A DNA stretch of 64,000 nucleotides, from assembly GCA_964036045.1 (NCBI GenBank), contig OZ038381.1:111216922-111280921 (forward strand). The letters are read 5' to 3'. Position numbers and translations under genes: made by a program. Position 1 is the stretch's first letter, and each line of letters starts with the position of its first letter. Positions 10,451 to 20,823 of the stretch are shown here, piece after piece. The stretch is from Eutreptiella sp. 'Long Island Sound 2002' (taxonomy: Eukaryota; Euglenozoa; Euglenophyceae; Eutreptiales; Eutreptiaceae). Below the pieces are notes generated by a model that ran no database searches, was not told the DNA's origin, and was given only the letters and a program-made list of their open reading frames with translations.

Positions 10451-13400
10451 GTTCAGGGACCGGGGGACCGCGCGCAGGGAAGGGGGCACGGCAAGCACAC
10501 GGCGAGCACAAAACCACAACAAAGCACCGGAGAGGGGGGCACCAGAGGGACAGACGAAGGGCAACACCACGCACCACGGCACGCACCACACAGTCACCAC
10601 ACACACCGCACACACCCACATCCGCGCCCACAGCACGTGGCCAGCGGGCCCCGGCAGCGCGCCCAGAGGGCGGGCAGCCGGGAAGGGGGCGCGCCTGAAC
10701 CCAGACGCGCCCCACCAGCCCCACGGCGCGCAGCCCCCCACAGGGCACACGAGCCACGGGGCCAGTGCAGGGCCCCCACACGCGCACACCCGCGCCCACA
10801 GCACGTGGGTAGCGGACCCCGACAGCCCGCCCGGAGGGCGGGCAGTCGGGGGAGGGGGAGCACCTGACCCCAGACGCCCCTCACAACGGCAAAAGGCACC
10901 CCCCCCGGGGACGCCCTTCCGCCGGCCCCCCTGCGCGCAACGCCGGCCCACAAGGGCGCAGGCTGTGGGGCCGGTGCTAAGTCCCCACGCCCGGTCCAAA
11001 AGCACCCGGGACACACGGGTCGCGGAACCCCGGCGGCCCGCCCCGGAGGGCGGGCGGCCGGGGGAGGGACAGCGCCTGACACCAGACGCCCCTCACAACG
11101 GTGGCAGGCCATCCCCCCCGGGGACGGCCCCCAACCACCCCCGCGGCACGCAGCCCCCACAGGCCATGCAAGCCAAGGGGACATTGCTGGGCCCCCACAC
11201 CCGCACACCCGCGCCCAGAGCATGCGGGTGGCGGACCCTGACAGCCCGCCCGGAGGGCGGGCAGTAGGGGGAGGGGGAGCGCCTGACCTCAGACGCCCCT
11301 CACAACAGTGAAAGACACCCCCCCCGGGGACGCCCTTCCGCCAGCCCACAGCGAGCAACGCCGGCCCGCAAGGGCGCACGCTGTGGGGCCGGTGCTGGGT
11401 CCCCACGCCCGCAGCAACCGCACCCGGGACACACGGGTCGCAGAACCCCGGCTGCCTGCACCAGAGGACGGGCGGCCGGGGAAGGGACAGCGCCTGACAC
11501 CAGACGCCCCTCACAACGGTGGCAGGTCACCCCCCCCTGGGACTACCTGCCACCACCCTCGCGGCACGCAGCCCCCACAGGGCATGCAAGCCAAGGGGAC
11601 AGTGCTGGGCCCCAGCACCCGCACACCCGCGCCCACAGCACGTGGGTGGCGGACCCCGACAGCCCACCCGGAGGGCGGGCAGCCAGAAGAGGGGGAGCGC
11701 CCGACCCTAGATGCCCCTCACAACGGCGAAAAGCACCCCCCCCAGGGATGCCCTTCCGCCACACCCACAGCGCGCAACGCCGGCCCACAAAGGAGCACGC
11801 CGCGGAGCAGCTGCAGGGTCCCCACGCCCACACCAACCGCACCGGGAACACACGGGTCGCGGGACCCCGGCTGCCCGCCCCAGAGGACAGGCGGCCGGGG
11901 GAGGGACGGCGGCTGACACCAGACGCCCCTCACAGCGGTGGCAGGCCACCCCCCCTGGGGACGGCCCCCCACCACCTCCGCGGCACGCAGCCCCCGTAGG
12001 GCGTGCAAGGCAAGGGGACAATGCTGGGACCCCACACCCGCACACCCGCACCCACAGCACGTGGGTAGTGGAGCTCAACAGCCCGCCCGGAGGGCGGGCA
12101 GCCAGAAGAGGGGGAGCGCCTGACCCCAGATGCCCCTCACAACGGCGAAAAGCACCCCCCCCAGGGATGCCCTTCTGCCACATCCACAGCGCGCAACGCC
12201 GGCCCACAAGGGCGCACGCCGCGGAGCAGCTGCAGGGTCCCCACGCCCACACCAACCGCACCGGGGACACACGGGTCGCGGGACCCCGGCTGCCCGCCCC
12301 AGAGGACGGGCGGCCGGGGGAGGGACGGCGCCTGACACGAGACGCCCGTCACAACGGTGGCAGGCCACCCACCGGGGACGGCCCCCCACCACCCCCGCGA
12401 CACACAGCCCCCGCAGGGCATGCAAGCCAAAGGGACAGTGCTGGGACCCCACACCCGCACACCCGCGCCCGCAGCACATGGGAAGCGGACCCTGACAGCC
12501 CGCACAGAGGGCAGGCAGCCAGAGACGGGGGAAGCCCTGACCCCGCCCCTCACAATGGCGGAAGGTACCCCCCCCGGGGACGCCCCTCCGCCACCCCCAC
12601 AGCGAGCAACGCCGGACCGCAAGGGCGCACGCTGCGGGGCCGGTGCAGGGTCCCCACGCCCGCACCAGCCGCAACCGGGACACAAGGGTCGCGGAACCCC
12701 GGCTGCCCGCCCCAGAGGACGGGCGGCCAAGGGAGGGACAGCACCTGGCACCAGACGCCCCTTGGAACGGGGGCAGGCCACCCCCCCCCGGGGACGCCCC
12801 CCCTCCATCCCCGCGGCACGCGGCCCCCGGAGGGCACGCAAGCCAAGGGGACAGTTCTGGGCCCCCCCACACACACACCCGCGCCCACAGCACGTGGGTA
12901 GCGGACCCCGACAGCCCACCCAGAGAGCGGGCAGCCGGAGAAGGGGGAGCGCCTGACCTCAGACGCCCCTCACAACAGTGAAAGGTCCCCTTCCGGAGAC
13001 GCCCCTCCGCCACCCCCACAGCGAGCAAGGCCGGATCACAAGGGCGCACGCTGCGGGGCCGTGCAGGGTCCCCAGGCCCGCACCAGCCGCAACCGGGACA
13101 CACGGGTCGCGGAACCCCGGCTGCCCGCCCCAGAGGATGGGCGGCCAAGGGAGGGACAGCGCCTGACACCAGACGCCCCTTGCAACGGGGGCAGGGCACC
13201 CTTTCCCGGGGACGCCCCCCAACCACCCCCGCGGCAAGCGGCCCCCACAGGGCACGCAAGCCAAGGGGACAGTGCTGGGCCCCCACACACACACACCCGC
13301 GCCCACAGCACGTGGGTAGTGGACCCCGACAGCCCGCCCAGAGGGCGGGCAGCCGGAGAAGGGGGAGCGCCTGACCTCAGACGCCCCTCACAACGGCAAA

Positions 13401-14090
13401 AAGTACCCCCCCAGAGACGCCCTTCCGCCACCCCCACAGCGCGCAACGCCGGCCCGCAAGGGCACACGCTGTGGGGCCGGTGCTTGTTCCCCACGCCCGC
13501 ACCAACCGCACCCGGGGCACACGGGTCGCGGAACCCCGGCTGCCCGCCCGGAGGGCGGGCAGTTGGGGGAGGGGGGGCGCGTGACCTCAGGCGGCCCTCA
13601 CAACGGCGCAACGCACCCCCCCCGGGGACGCTCTCCTGCCACCCCCACAGCGTGCAACGCCAGCCCACGAGGCCGCACGCTGTGGGGCCGGTGCTTGGTC
13701 CCCACGCCCGCACCGACCGCACCCGGAGCACAGGGGTCGCGGAACCCCGGCTGCCCGCCCCAGAGGACGAGCGGTCAGGGGAGGGACAGCGCCTGACACC
13801 AGACGCCCCTCACAACGGTGGCAGGGGAACCCCCCCCGGGGACAGCCCCCCGCCACCCTGGCGGCACGCGGCCCCCACAGGACAAGCCAGCTAAAGGGAC
13901 AGTGCTGGACCCCCACACCTGCACACCCGCGCCCACAGCACGTGGGTGGCGGACCCCGGCAGCCCCCCGGCGGAGGGCAGCCGGAGGAGGGAGAGCGCCC
14001 GGCCTCGGACGCCCCTCGCAGTGGGGTCACCCATGCTACACGGGCGGCAGGGGGAGCACCTAACACCCACGCGAACACGCGACCGCCGGT
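10451..14090. repeat. GC-rich satellite array: ~210-bp monomers in a ~420-bp two-monomer higher-order repeat
   Basis: The anchor word GACGCCCCTCACAACGG and its variants recur at about 10869, 11081, 11289, 11499, 11709, 11919, 12128, 12340, 12540, 12751, 12958, 13169, 13378, 13586, 13798 and 14006, a spacing near 210. Two monomer types alternate: one continues GTGGCAGGCCA, the other GCAAAAAG or GTGAAAG. The true period is therefore ~420 bp with about 8.5 copies. One monomer type carries a hairpin GCCCGCC-CGGA-GGGCGGGC. Because 210 is divisible by three, frames stay open for hundreds of codons on both strands; these are not genes. The array lies between the LINE fragment and the CCCH ORF. Confidence 0.92.
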
Positions 14091-14204
14091 CCGCGGAGCC
14101 AGCGTTCTAGCTCCCCCACCCACGCCCCGCCGCGCCCTCAGCACGTTCATCAGCCACGGGAAATCCGCACCTCACCCCCTGCTCTTAGGCATAGCGACAC
14201 AACA

Positions 14205-15710
14205 ATGGCGGAACCCGCGGCCCGACGCAAAACACGCCCCCGATCTCCAACGCTGGACGCAGCACACGACGTTATCAGGGCGCTGGGACTCAGAGGTGGC
14301 GAAGGAGACCCCCCACAGGAGGATGCGGGCGCGGACTCCGACCTGGAGATAATCCCAGAGCCCCCCGCGGGCAGCACGCCCGCGGAACCTGCGCCGCCGG
14401 CGGGAAGCGTGCCCGCCCCCTGCCCCGCGTGGAAACGGGGCCAATGCACCGGAGAAGACTGGTGCCCCAAGCGACACCTCGGACCCAGCCCCGATGACGG
14501 AGCGCTGCCCGCGTTGGGACACGTGGCCGCACGAGCCGCCCTGCGCTACAGGGTGGCGCAGGGCTGGATTCTAGATGGGACCGCGCGCGGCAGCGTGAAC
14601 ATCCAGGAGGCCGTCCACCGAGTTGCCCATACGGGCCAAGCCGAAAGTGGCCTTGCACACACGGGGCCGCCATGGCGGACTGGCGGAGGGGATCGTCATA
14701 GAGCCCTCGGGAATGGTGCTGGTCCCGGCGGCAGAGATGGTCCGAGGGGTGCTCCACGCATCCGCCGTGCGGCGCGCGCGCCCACAGTGGACCATCCAGG
14801 TGTACACCCCCCCACGGGCGTGGCCCTTCTCCCACATGGGCGGTGCTTGCCGTCATGTGGCACCTGGCACCGAAGGACACCCCCACAGGCAGCGCGGAGG
14901 AAATCGCCCGGGACCTCGACAACTGGCAGACCGACCAGGATTTCCCCTGGCGCAGGCCCCGGGGCGGCCTCCCAGTGGCGCCCGCGGCAGAGGGGTTCAG
15001 CCTCGCAGCAACCCTCCAGCAGCACCCCGACAAGAGGGCACGCCACTTCCTGCAGACGGGGACGGTCCTGGCCGCCCCGCCAGACTCCAGGTGGCGATCG
15101 GACGCAGGGGGGGCGCAACCGCTAGCGGACCCCTGGGTCCTCCCGCTGTGGTATTTGCCCATGGGCACCCTGGCCCATGCCGCCCAAGCCGTCAAGGGGC
15201 CTTCCCACAGCCACTCCTCCCCGGCGTGGCCCTGCTCCGCAGCCTGCAGGCGGGAGCGGCCTGGGTACGGTGGAGGGAGGAGGACGGGCGCCCGAGCCCG
15301 TATTTCCCCTGGTTCAGGGCCAGGCGCTACTCCACGCCGAAGGCATGGGCACCGTGGAATGGGGGGCAAACGTGCCCGACACGGCCTGCAGGTGGATCAC
15401 TGTGGCTGCCCCGCAACCCATGCGATCGCAGCCGGCGTGCCATCGCGTCCTACGGGCGGTTGCCTCCTTTGCCCCCCACCACGCCCTCACAAGAGAAGTG
15501 TGGAGGGCCATGCTGAGCCACCCCAGGGAGTGGATGACCAACCCGGGTGCATGGTGCCCGCCGGGGCCGGTGCTCGAACAGTTCACGGCCCCCACACCCA
15601 GGGTCCGCCACGCCCTGCACAGGGCGTCGGCATTTACAGAACAGCTCTCCGACGAGGTTCTGGACCTGGCGCTGGAGCCGCTGCGGGTGCTCTACCCGCA
15701 GACCCACTGA
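14205..15710 (+). pseudogene. Broken ORF for a CCCH zinc-finger protein, candidate LINE ORF1
   Basis: The ATG at 14205 is in a strong context (ACAATGG). The first ~145 residues include an acidic, proline-rich stretch and a CCCH finger, CPAWKRGQCTGEDWCPKRH (C-x7-C-x5-C-x3-H). This finger class usually binds RNA. Protein-like sequence then continues in other frames: RAKPKVALHTRG from ~14635, VMWHLAPKDTPTGSAEEIARD from ~14855, FPQPLLPGVALLRSLQAGAAW near 15210, and a final frame with MGTVEWGANVPDTACRW ending at TGA 15708-15710. That implies at least three frameshifts (or unrecognised introns). I do not recognise the family beyond the finger. Its position after a tandem monomer array suggests the first ORF of a LINE (inference). 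The element 2 LTR begins 5 bases after the stop. Confidence 0.5.
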
Positions 15711-15715
15711 CTCGG

Positions 15716-18700
15716 TACCCAGAACCTATGGCCCATCGCCCGGAGGCCTGTGAGCCGTCACACCCGTGCGGAAGCCGTTGACACCGGCTGTCAGCGGGAT
15801 ATCCCTGTTCTCTAATCCGCGAAATCTGGAATCCGATTTCTAACCAATAGATCGATGTAGAATTGCCATAATTTTATTGTCTTGGTCGATTTTCGGTCAG
15901 AAATCGGTGAAATACTCGATTTCTACCGCGATTTCTAATTGTTTTGAAATCGCCGCCTGTTGTCGCCTGTTCGCGCGCTTTCGTCGCTTCTCCGTGGCGA
16001 GTTTTGTGAGGGACTTTTCTCCAGTACCTCTGGAGTTCTAAGAGAACTTAAGTGCTGGATATAGAGGACTTTTCCTGTACTTTCATCTGGTGTGTTCACC
16101 CGAATTTTTGGCCGTTGCGTCTGAGAGAAAATCAGCGCGCAAGCTTTTCCGTCGATGGCTCGAACTCATGGTTCTCAAGGACCATGAGTTCAGACAGAAC
16201 CTTACATCCCCCCCCTATGTCTTTCATCCATGCCCCTTTCACATGGGCATATCACTTTGAATAGGGAAGAGGGCAACGGGGATGTTTTAGGCAGCCTATG
16301 GGTTTCGCAAACCCAAGTCGTTTGCGTGCGCAAACGCTAACTTTGTGGCCCTGTGAGCAGGAACGTTAATAACCGAACACAATGCTCACAAGACCAGAGG
16401 CCCCAGGGCATTTTTGTTCTTTGAGCCAACTCAACGATGGCTCAACGCAATTCAATGCGTACCAAAACTGCTTTTTTGAGAAAGGGCAAATTTTGGTCGA
16501 AAATTAGGTCAAAATGGCCAAACCCCCGAGTCTCATGCTCAGAGCCTATGGGGAGTTGAGCCTTGAATCAAGACAATATGTAAAGTGGAGACCACGAGGA
16601 ACATCGTGAATGGCTTGGTTGGCTTTTACAACCTTGTCTTCCATTTCCTCTAATGTCGCCTTGTGAGCACGCGTGCCATACTGCCTCTTTGCACGGGCGC
16701 TCATATGCAAGCACTAATGACAGGAGTGGGCGGAGACAATCTAACCATAGTGGGCATATTTGAGAGCACCTACTATGGGCCTACTCCAAGAATGTTTACT
16801 CATATTTGTGCTCCTCAAGGTCCCAAAGATCTGTACATACCAATATCGCTGATATATGCACTTTTTCCCATAAATAGTGTGCTTCAAGGATTGAGGTGTG
16901 AAAAATGTTTCCATTATGCTTCGAACCTCAACCCTTATTGCAAAGGGGAGGCAAAGCTTCGGTTCGCATCCATGCAAAAGCCCGAGGCTCCTTTCTCTTG
17001 TGATATGAAGATACGATTTTTCGAGTGACCACTTTTGGGTAAATTTTGGCCGTTTTGCCCAGAATGGCCACAAACCCCTTCTCCCCCTGATTTTACCCCC
17101 GAGGTTGCGTGCGCCACTTGACCAAGGGTAAGGGCAGTTTGGAGAGGGCACGTAAACTTGCATCGAATGGGGTGTTTCCCCTATGTGGCCTCTCCTCTCG
17201 AAGGGAGAGTTGTGAGTCACCCAATTTGGGGTATGTTGCCATTCTGCCCCATTTGCGTGTCATTTTCCCCCGAATGGGGAAGATAGCTAGAGGCGATCAT
17301 GAGGGTTGGCAAGCGGCATAAATTCAGACCTAGGTCCCATGTGTCAATAGCATCTTTGGTTGAAAGGATCCTCGCCGTGGCCATGGAGATATGGACTCAT
17401 GAGTTCGGGCCATTTTGGCCAAATTTCGCTGTTTTTCCCATTGTATGCCATGTTGGAGCTACCATATCTCCATGGGGCACATGATCTAGCCAGAAAGAAA
17501 TTGCGATTATTGTAGCATATGACCAAGGGTTGAACGCCATTGAGCTTTGTATTTGCTCCTCTGGCTCATCCGGAGTTATTCAACTTTTGGTGCGATCCAT
17601 GATCTCCCCCGTTGCACCGCATGCTGCTTTCTGCCCCATCCGCGTGTTCATCCCCTAGATGAACAGCAAGCAGCCAGTGTGACAGCAAGCCATAACCCAG
17701 GGCATGGGACCGGAGGGGATATCAAGAGTTGTGAATCAAGGCTTCACGCGTCAATATCGCCAAGGTTTCCTACCCTGGACGGTCGACCGAGACAACCGAT
17801 TTTGCCATTTTGGCAGTTGTGGACCCAATTGGGATTGTCACTACGCCCAGTGGCATGGAGATCTTTGGGAGCCAAGTACATGTGAGTCTCGGTTAGACTC
17901 CCAGTGGATGGTATATGGAATGGCGGATCTCATCTCCAAGCCGGCGTGGAGATATACAATTGGGGATACCCCCGATTTTGGCTCATTTTTAGCAGCAAAT
18001 AAATGACCCCGTTTTGGGACCCCAATTTCAGCCCCCCGTGTGGTCAATTGGCAGCCCCATATCTCTATGCCCATGGGGATTCCGAACCCAATTCTGTTGT
18101 TGTGCACTCAGATATAGGGCCTAGGTCCTGCCTCCTATCCTGTGAGTCGTTGGCCTTACCTTGGTCGGCCGAATCACCCGTGGAAATGACGCCAATTTTG
18201 GTGGTTTTGGCATCATGACCCCACTTGGCGAACCCGTGGTGCCCTGATGCTGGAGCCTCAGAGGCAACCAGGTTGGGTGAGGGCTCCAGAGAGTTGGTAC
18301 TCGAATGGCATAGGGTCAGTTGCCTCGTCCCTACCTCTGGCGGGTCAGGACGAGGGGTCAATTTCGAAGTCTTTCGAGATAATATCAGTTTGGGCTGAAA
18401 CAGCCCATTTTCAGCTACCAACTCCTAGGGGATAATGACGGGGCCCTATCTTCAGCTCAGAGGGAAGTTGGGAGCTGCCATTAAGGGAGCATAGGGAGCG
18501 ACTGTTGGTTGGCCTTGGACACCCTTGGTTTCAAGAAACTCGCCTGTGGCTGGGCGAAACACCCTCCCCTATTGGCAGGTTTTCAGGGTCCGGACTGAGC
18601 AGGGCATAGGTTGTGTTTGAGCCCCTCCCCCTGCCAGCCACTGAGAGGGTCGGACCTGGGATTGGGATATGAGTTGGGACTGAGTCTCTATTGTCCTGTG

Positions 18701-18921
18701 ATGCCCTTACCCCAGTTGAGTCTCAACCCCATGTGTACATATCCTGATGTGTTGCTGTACATACTTTTGTTCCTTGTTTCAGAGTGGCAGGGACCCTGAA
18801 ACGCTTTGTCACATGACACGAGCATCGAGATGCCCTTGTGAGCGCAGTGCTTTGCCTGCCTGCTTCCTTGTGCGTGTCCGCCGCAGCGTCCCGTGGCCAG
18901 GCCCCCCACGGGAACGCGTCA
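15716..18921 (+). repeat. 5' LTR of element 2 (~3.2 kb)
   Basis: It aligns along its length to 29956-33134 and begins CGGTACCCAGAACCTATGG, ending GGGAACGCGTCA. The left part is A/T-richer with repeated ATTTCT/AATCGG words (15820-15950), then comes a hairpin cluster (16162-16391). The last ~1.1 kb is shared with element 1. It should contain promoter and polyadenylation signals, but I cannot place them with confidence. Confidence 0.88.
16162..16391. promoter_or_regulatory. Cluster of conserved hairpins in the element 2 LTRs
   Basis: GAACTCATGGT (16162-16172) pairs perfectly with ACCATGAGTTC (16181-16191). Shortly downstream are TGGGTTTCGCAAACCCA, CGTTTGCGTGCGCAAACG, and the spaced pair TGTGAGCA/TGCTCACA. 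The same hairpins occur in the 3' LTR from 30403, where one loop base of the third differs but the stem is kept. Their tight spacing suggests RNA structure or transcription-factor palindromes; the role is unknown. Confidence 0.6.
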
Positions 18922-19229
18922 AAAGCGATTCACCGCCGCGGGGTTACCCATCCCTGGCGTGCCACTCGGGGCCGCCTGAACCCCAAGCACCACGGGCTTC
19001 GCAGCGCCGCCCGGCAACAGCGCCGAGTCCGTGAAGGAGGTGTAGCGACTGGAACTCTGACATCAGCGAGTTCCTTCGGCCGACCAGCACCGGCTGCACT
19101 CCCAGCTACATCACCCACCTCCACAACCACGATCGGGCGTCTTGGTCCCAGCCCTGTAAATAGAGTGGACCACAGCAACCGCTTCAACAGCCACCTCCAG
19201 GACTAGTCCATCGAGGGGAACGAGCACCG
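18922..19229 (+). other. Element 2 leader between 5' LTR and gag
   Basis: About 300 GC-rich bases precede the first ATG at 19230. The start (AAAAGCGATTCACCGCCGCG) is not complementary to the usual initiator-methionine tRNA end, so no primer-binding site is called. Confidence 0.5.
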
Positions 19230-20805
19230 ATGGTGAACTGGCAGGAGGCGGGCAAGACGTGGCCGCTGCCCCACCCCCATGCGGTGCGCCTACTGCGTGG
19301 GTTGGTGTGCGGGCAGCACTACCGCCACAGCAATCCACAGTGCGAAGGCGGCATGCCCGGGAGCTTCGAGCTCCGCGAGGATATGGACGCCGACCGCCTG
19401 CAGGCAGTGGAAGACTGGCTGCGGACGGAAGGATACGCCTATTGCTTCCGCCACAAGCGCTGGAGGGTCTGGACCCGCCCAGACAGGCCCGGCGAAGGGC
19501 TGCGCTCTGACGGGATTGATGAAGACGAGAACCCCAACGAGTACCTGTCGGGCGCCACGATCAACGTCTCCATGTGGGACATGATCGAAAAGAAGTTCCC
19601 GGAGCCGGGGAACGAGCGCACGCTGCAGGGCAGCAGCAGCAGCGCGTCTCCTGGGAAGGAGAAGCGATACGCCGGGGACAAGAAGCGGGACAAGAGATGG
19701 CGGGAGTACCAGGAATCCCTGGCCTCAGAAGCCGCCCAAGCCGCCAAGGGCGCAACCCCAGCCCCGATCCCCCAACGGGCCAGTGGCGGTCACCACCCCG
19801 CCACACCACCCTTGGCGACTTCCTCGAAGTCGCCAAGGAGGCCAAGGCCAAGCCCCGTCCGCTGCACCTGGGGAAGTCAGGCCCCAGTAGTGACGTGGAG
19901 TCGGCCCACCGTGGGAGGATGCCAGGCGACCAGGCCAGCTCCAGCAGCAGCGTCGCTCCTAACCAAAGGGACGTGGCCCGCGCCTGCGAGCGCGCCTGTG
20001 GGGTGCCCTGCAACCTTCGGGTTGCCCGGCAACGGGCCACGCAGCAGAACGCTGCCGTGGAGGGCGCCGTCGGCATCGCCCAGGAGGAGGCTGCAGATTG
20101 GGGCAGAGGCATGGCCTTCCACGCCTCGACTGTGGCGGCCATTGCGGCCGGACTCACGGCGGCAGCCGCCCAGGAGGTAGCGACTGCCCGGGTCAGGGGT
20201 GAGGTGGCAGCAGCCGCCCAGGAAGCCCGCCTGGCCCAAGAGGCCATTGTCTGTAGGGAGGCCGAGGTGAAAGGGCTGGAAGAGGCGCTTGCCCAAGAGA
20301 GGGCAAAGAAGGAGGCGGAGGAAAGGGCCCACGTCGAAGCAACGGCCAAGGCCCAAGCGGACGCCGCCAGGAAGGACGCCATCGAGGCCGCGCGACGGAA
20401 GGTCGCTGAGGAGAGGGCCAAGACGGAGGCGGAGCTGGCAGCGTTGGAGGCTGAGAAGGCTCGGCTGCAGCGGGCTCGGGAAGCCGAGGCTGCCCTTGCC
20501 CAGGAGGAGGCCGAAAGGCGAGCTGCCGCAGCCACGGCCGCCACAATGGATCCCGAGTGGAGACCCTTGAAAAGCTCTTCGAAGGGGACGCCTCCTCCAA
20601 GATGACGCTGGATCTGGAGGAGGTCGACACGGGCAGCAGTGGGGACAGTGGCCCCACCGCCTACCGACAGAGGAGGGGTAAGGGGAAGACCCCCGAGAGG
20701 TCACGGAGGCCAGCGGGCGCACACCCCCACGACTCCGACCCCTTCTTCACCGCCAGCGACGGGGATGGACGAGACCGCCGACATCGCCGAGGAGTGGCTG
20801 GATGA
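19230..20805 (+). pseudogene. Element 2 upstream gag-like region (unknown N-terminal domain plus Ala/Glu-rich coiled coil)
   Basis: The ATG at 19230 opens a frame with a compact domain (residues ~1-110, AVRLLRGLVCGQHYRHSN and RTEGYAYCFRHKRWRVW) that I do not recognise. Near 19790 the protein-like sequence moves to another frame, giving a long Ala/Glu/Lys heptad-like coiled coil (ALAQERAKKEAEERAHVEA and following) up to ~20600. It then moves to a third frame (METLEKLFEGD from 20557). These shifts mean the region no longer makes one protein. Coiled coils are common in Gag-like assembly proteins, which is the basis for calling it gag-like; it could also be a separate accessory ORF. Confidence 0.5.
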
Positions 20806-20823
20806 GGAGGCGGAGATGTCCCC

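Noticed and set aside
10416-14000. Many long ORFs on both strands (up to ~405 codons), Pro/Arg/Gly/Ala-rich
   Set aside because: They run through a GC-rich tandem array whose ~210-bp period is divisible by three; the same peptide repeats in each unit and in several frames, so they are artefacts.
15700-15720. Target-site duplication of element 2
   Set aside because: Bases before 15713-15716 (CCACTGACT) and after 33134 (CCACATCC) share only CCAC/CAC-type words at non-equivalent positions; not convincing.
18922-18945. Primer-binding site after the 5' LTR of element 2
   Set aside because: The sequence does not complement the common initiator-methionine tRNA 3' end and I cannot test other tRNAs by eye.
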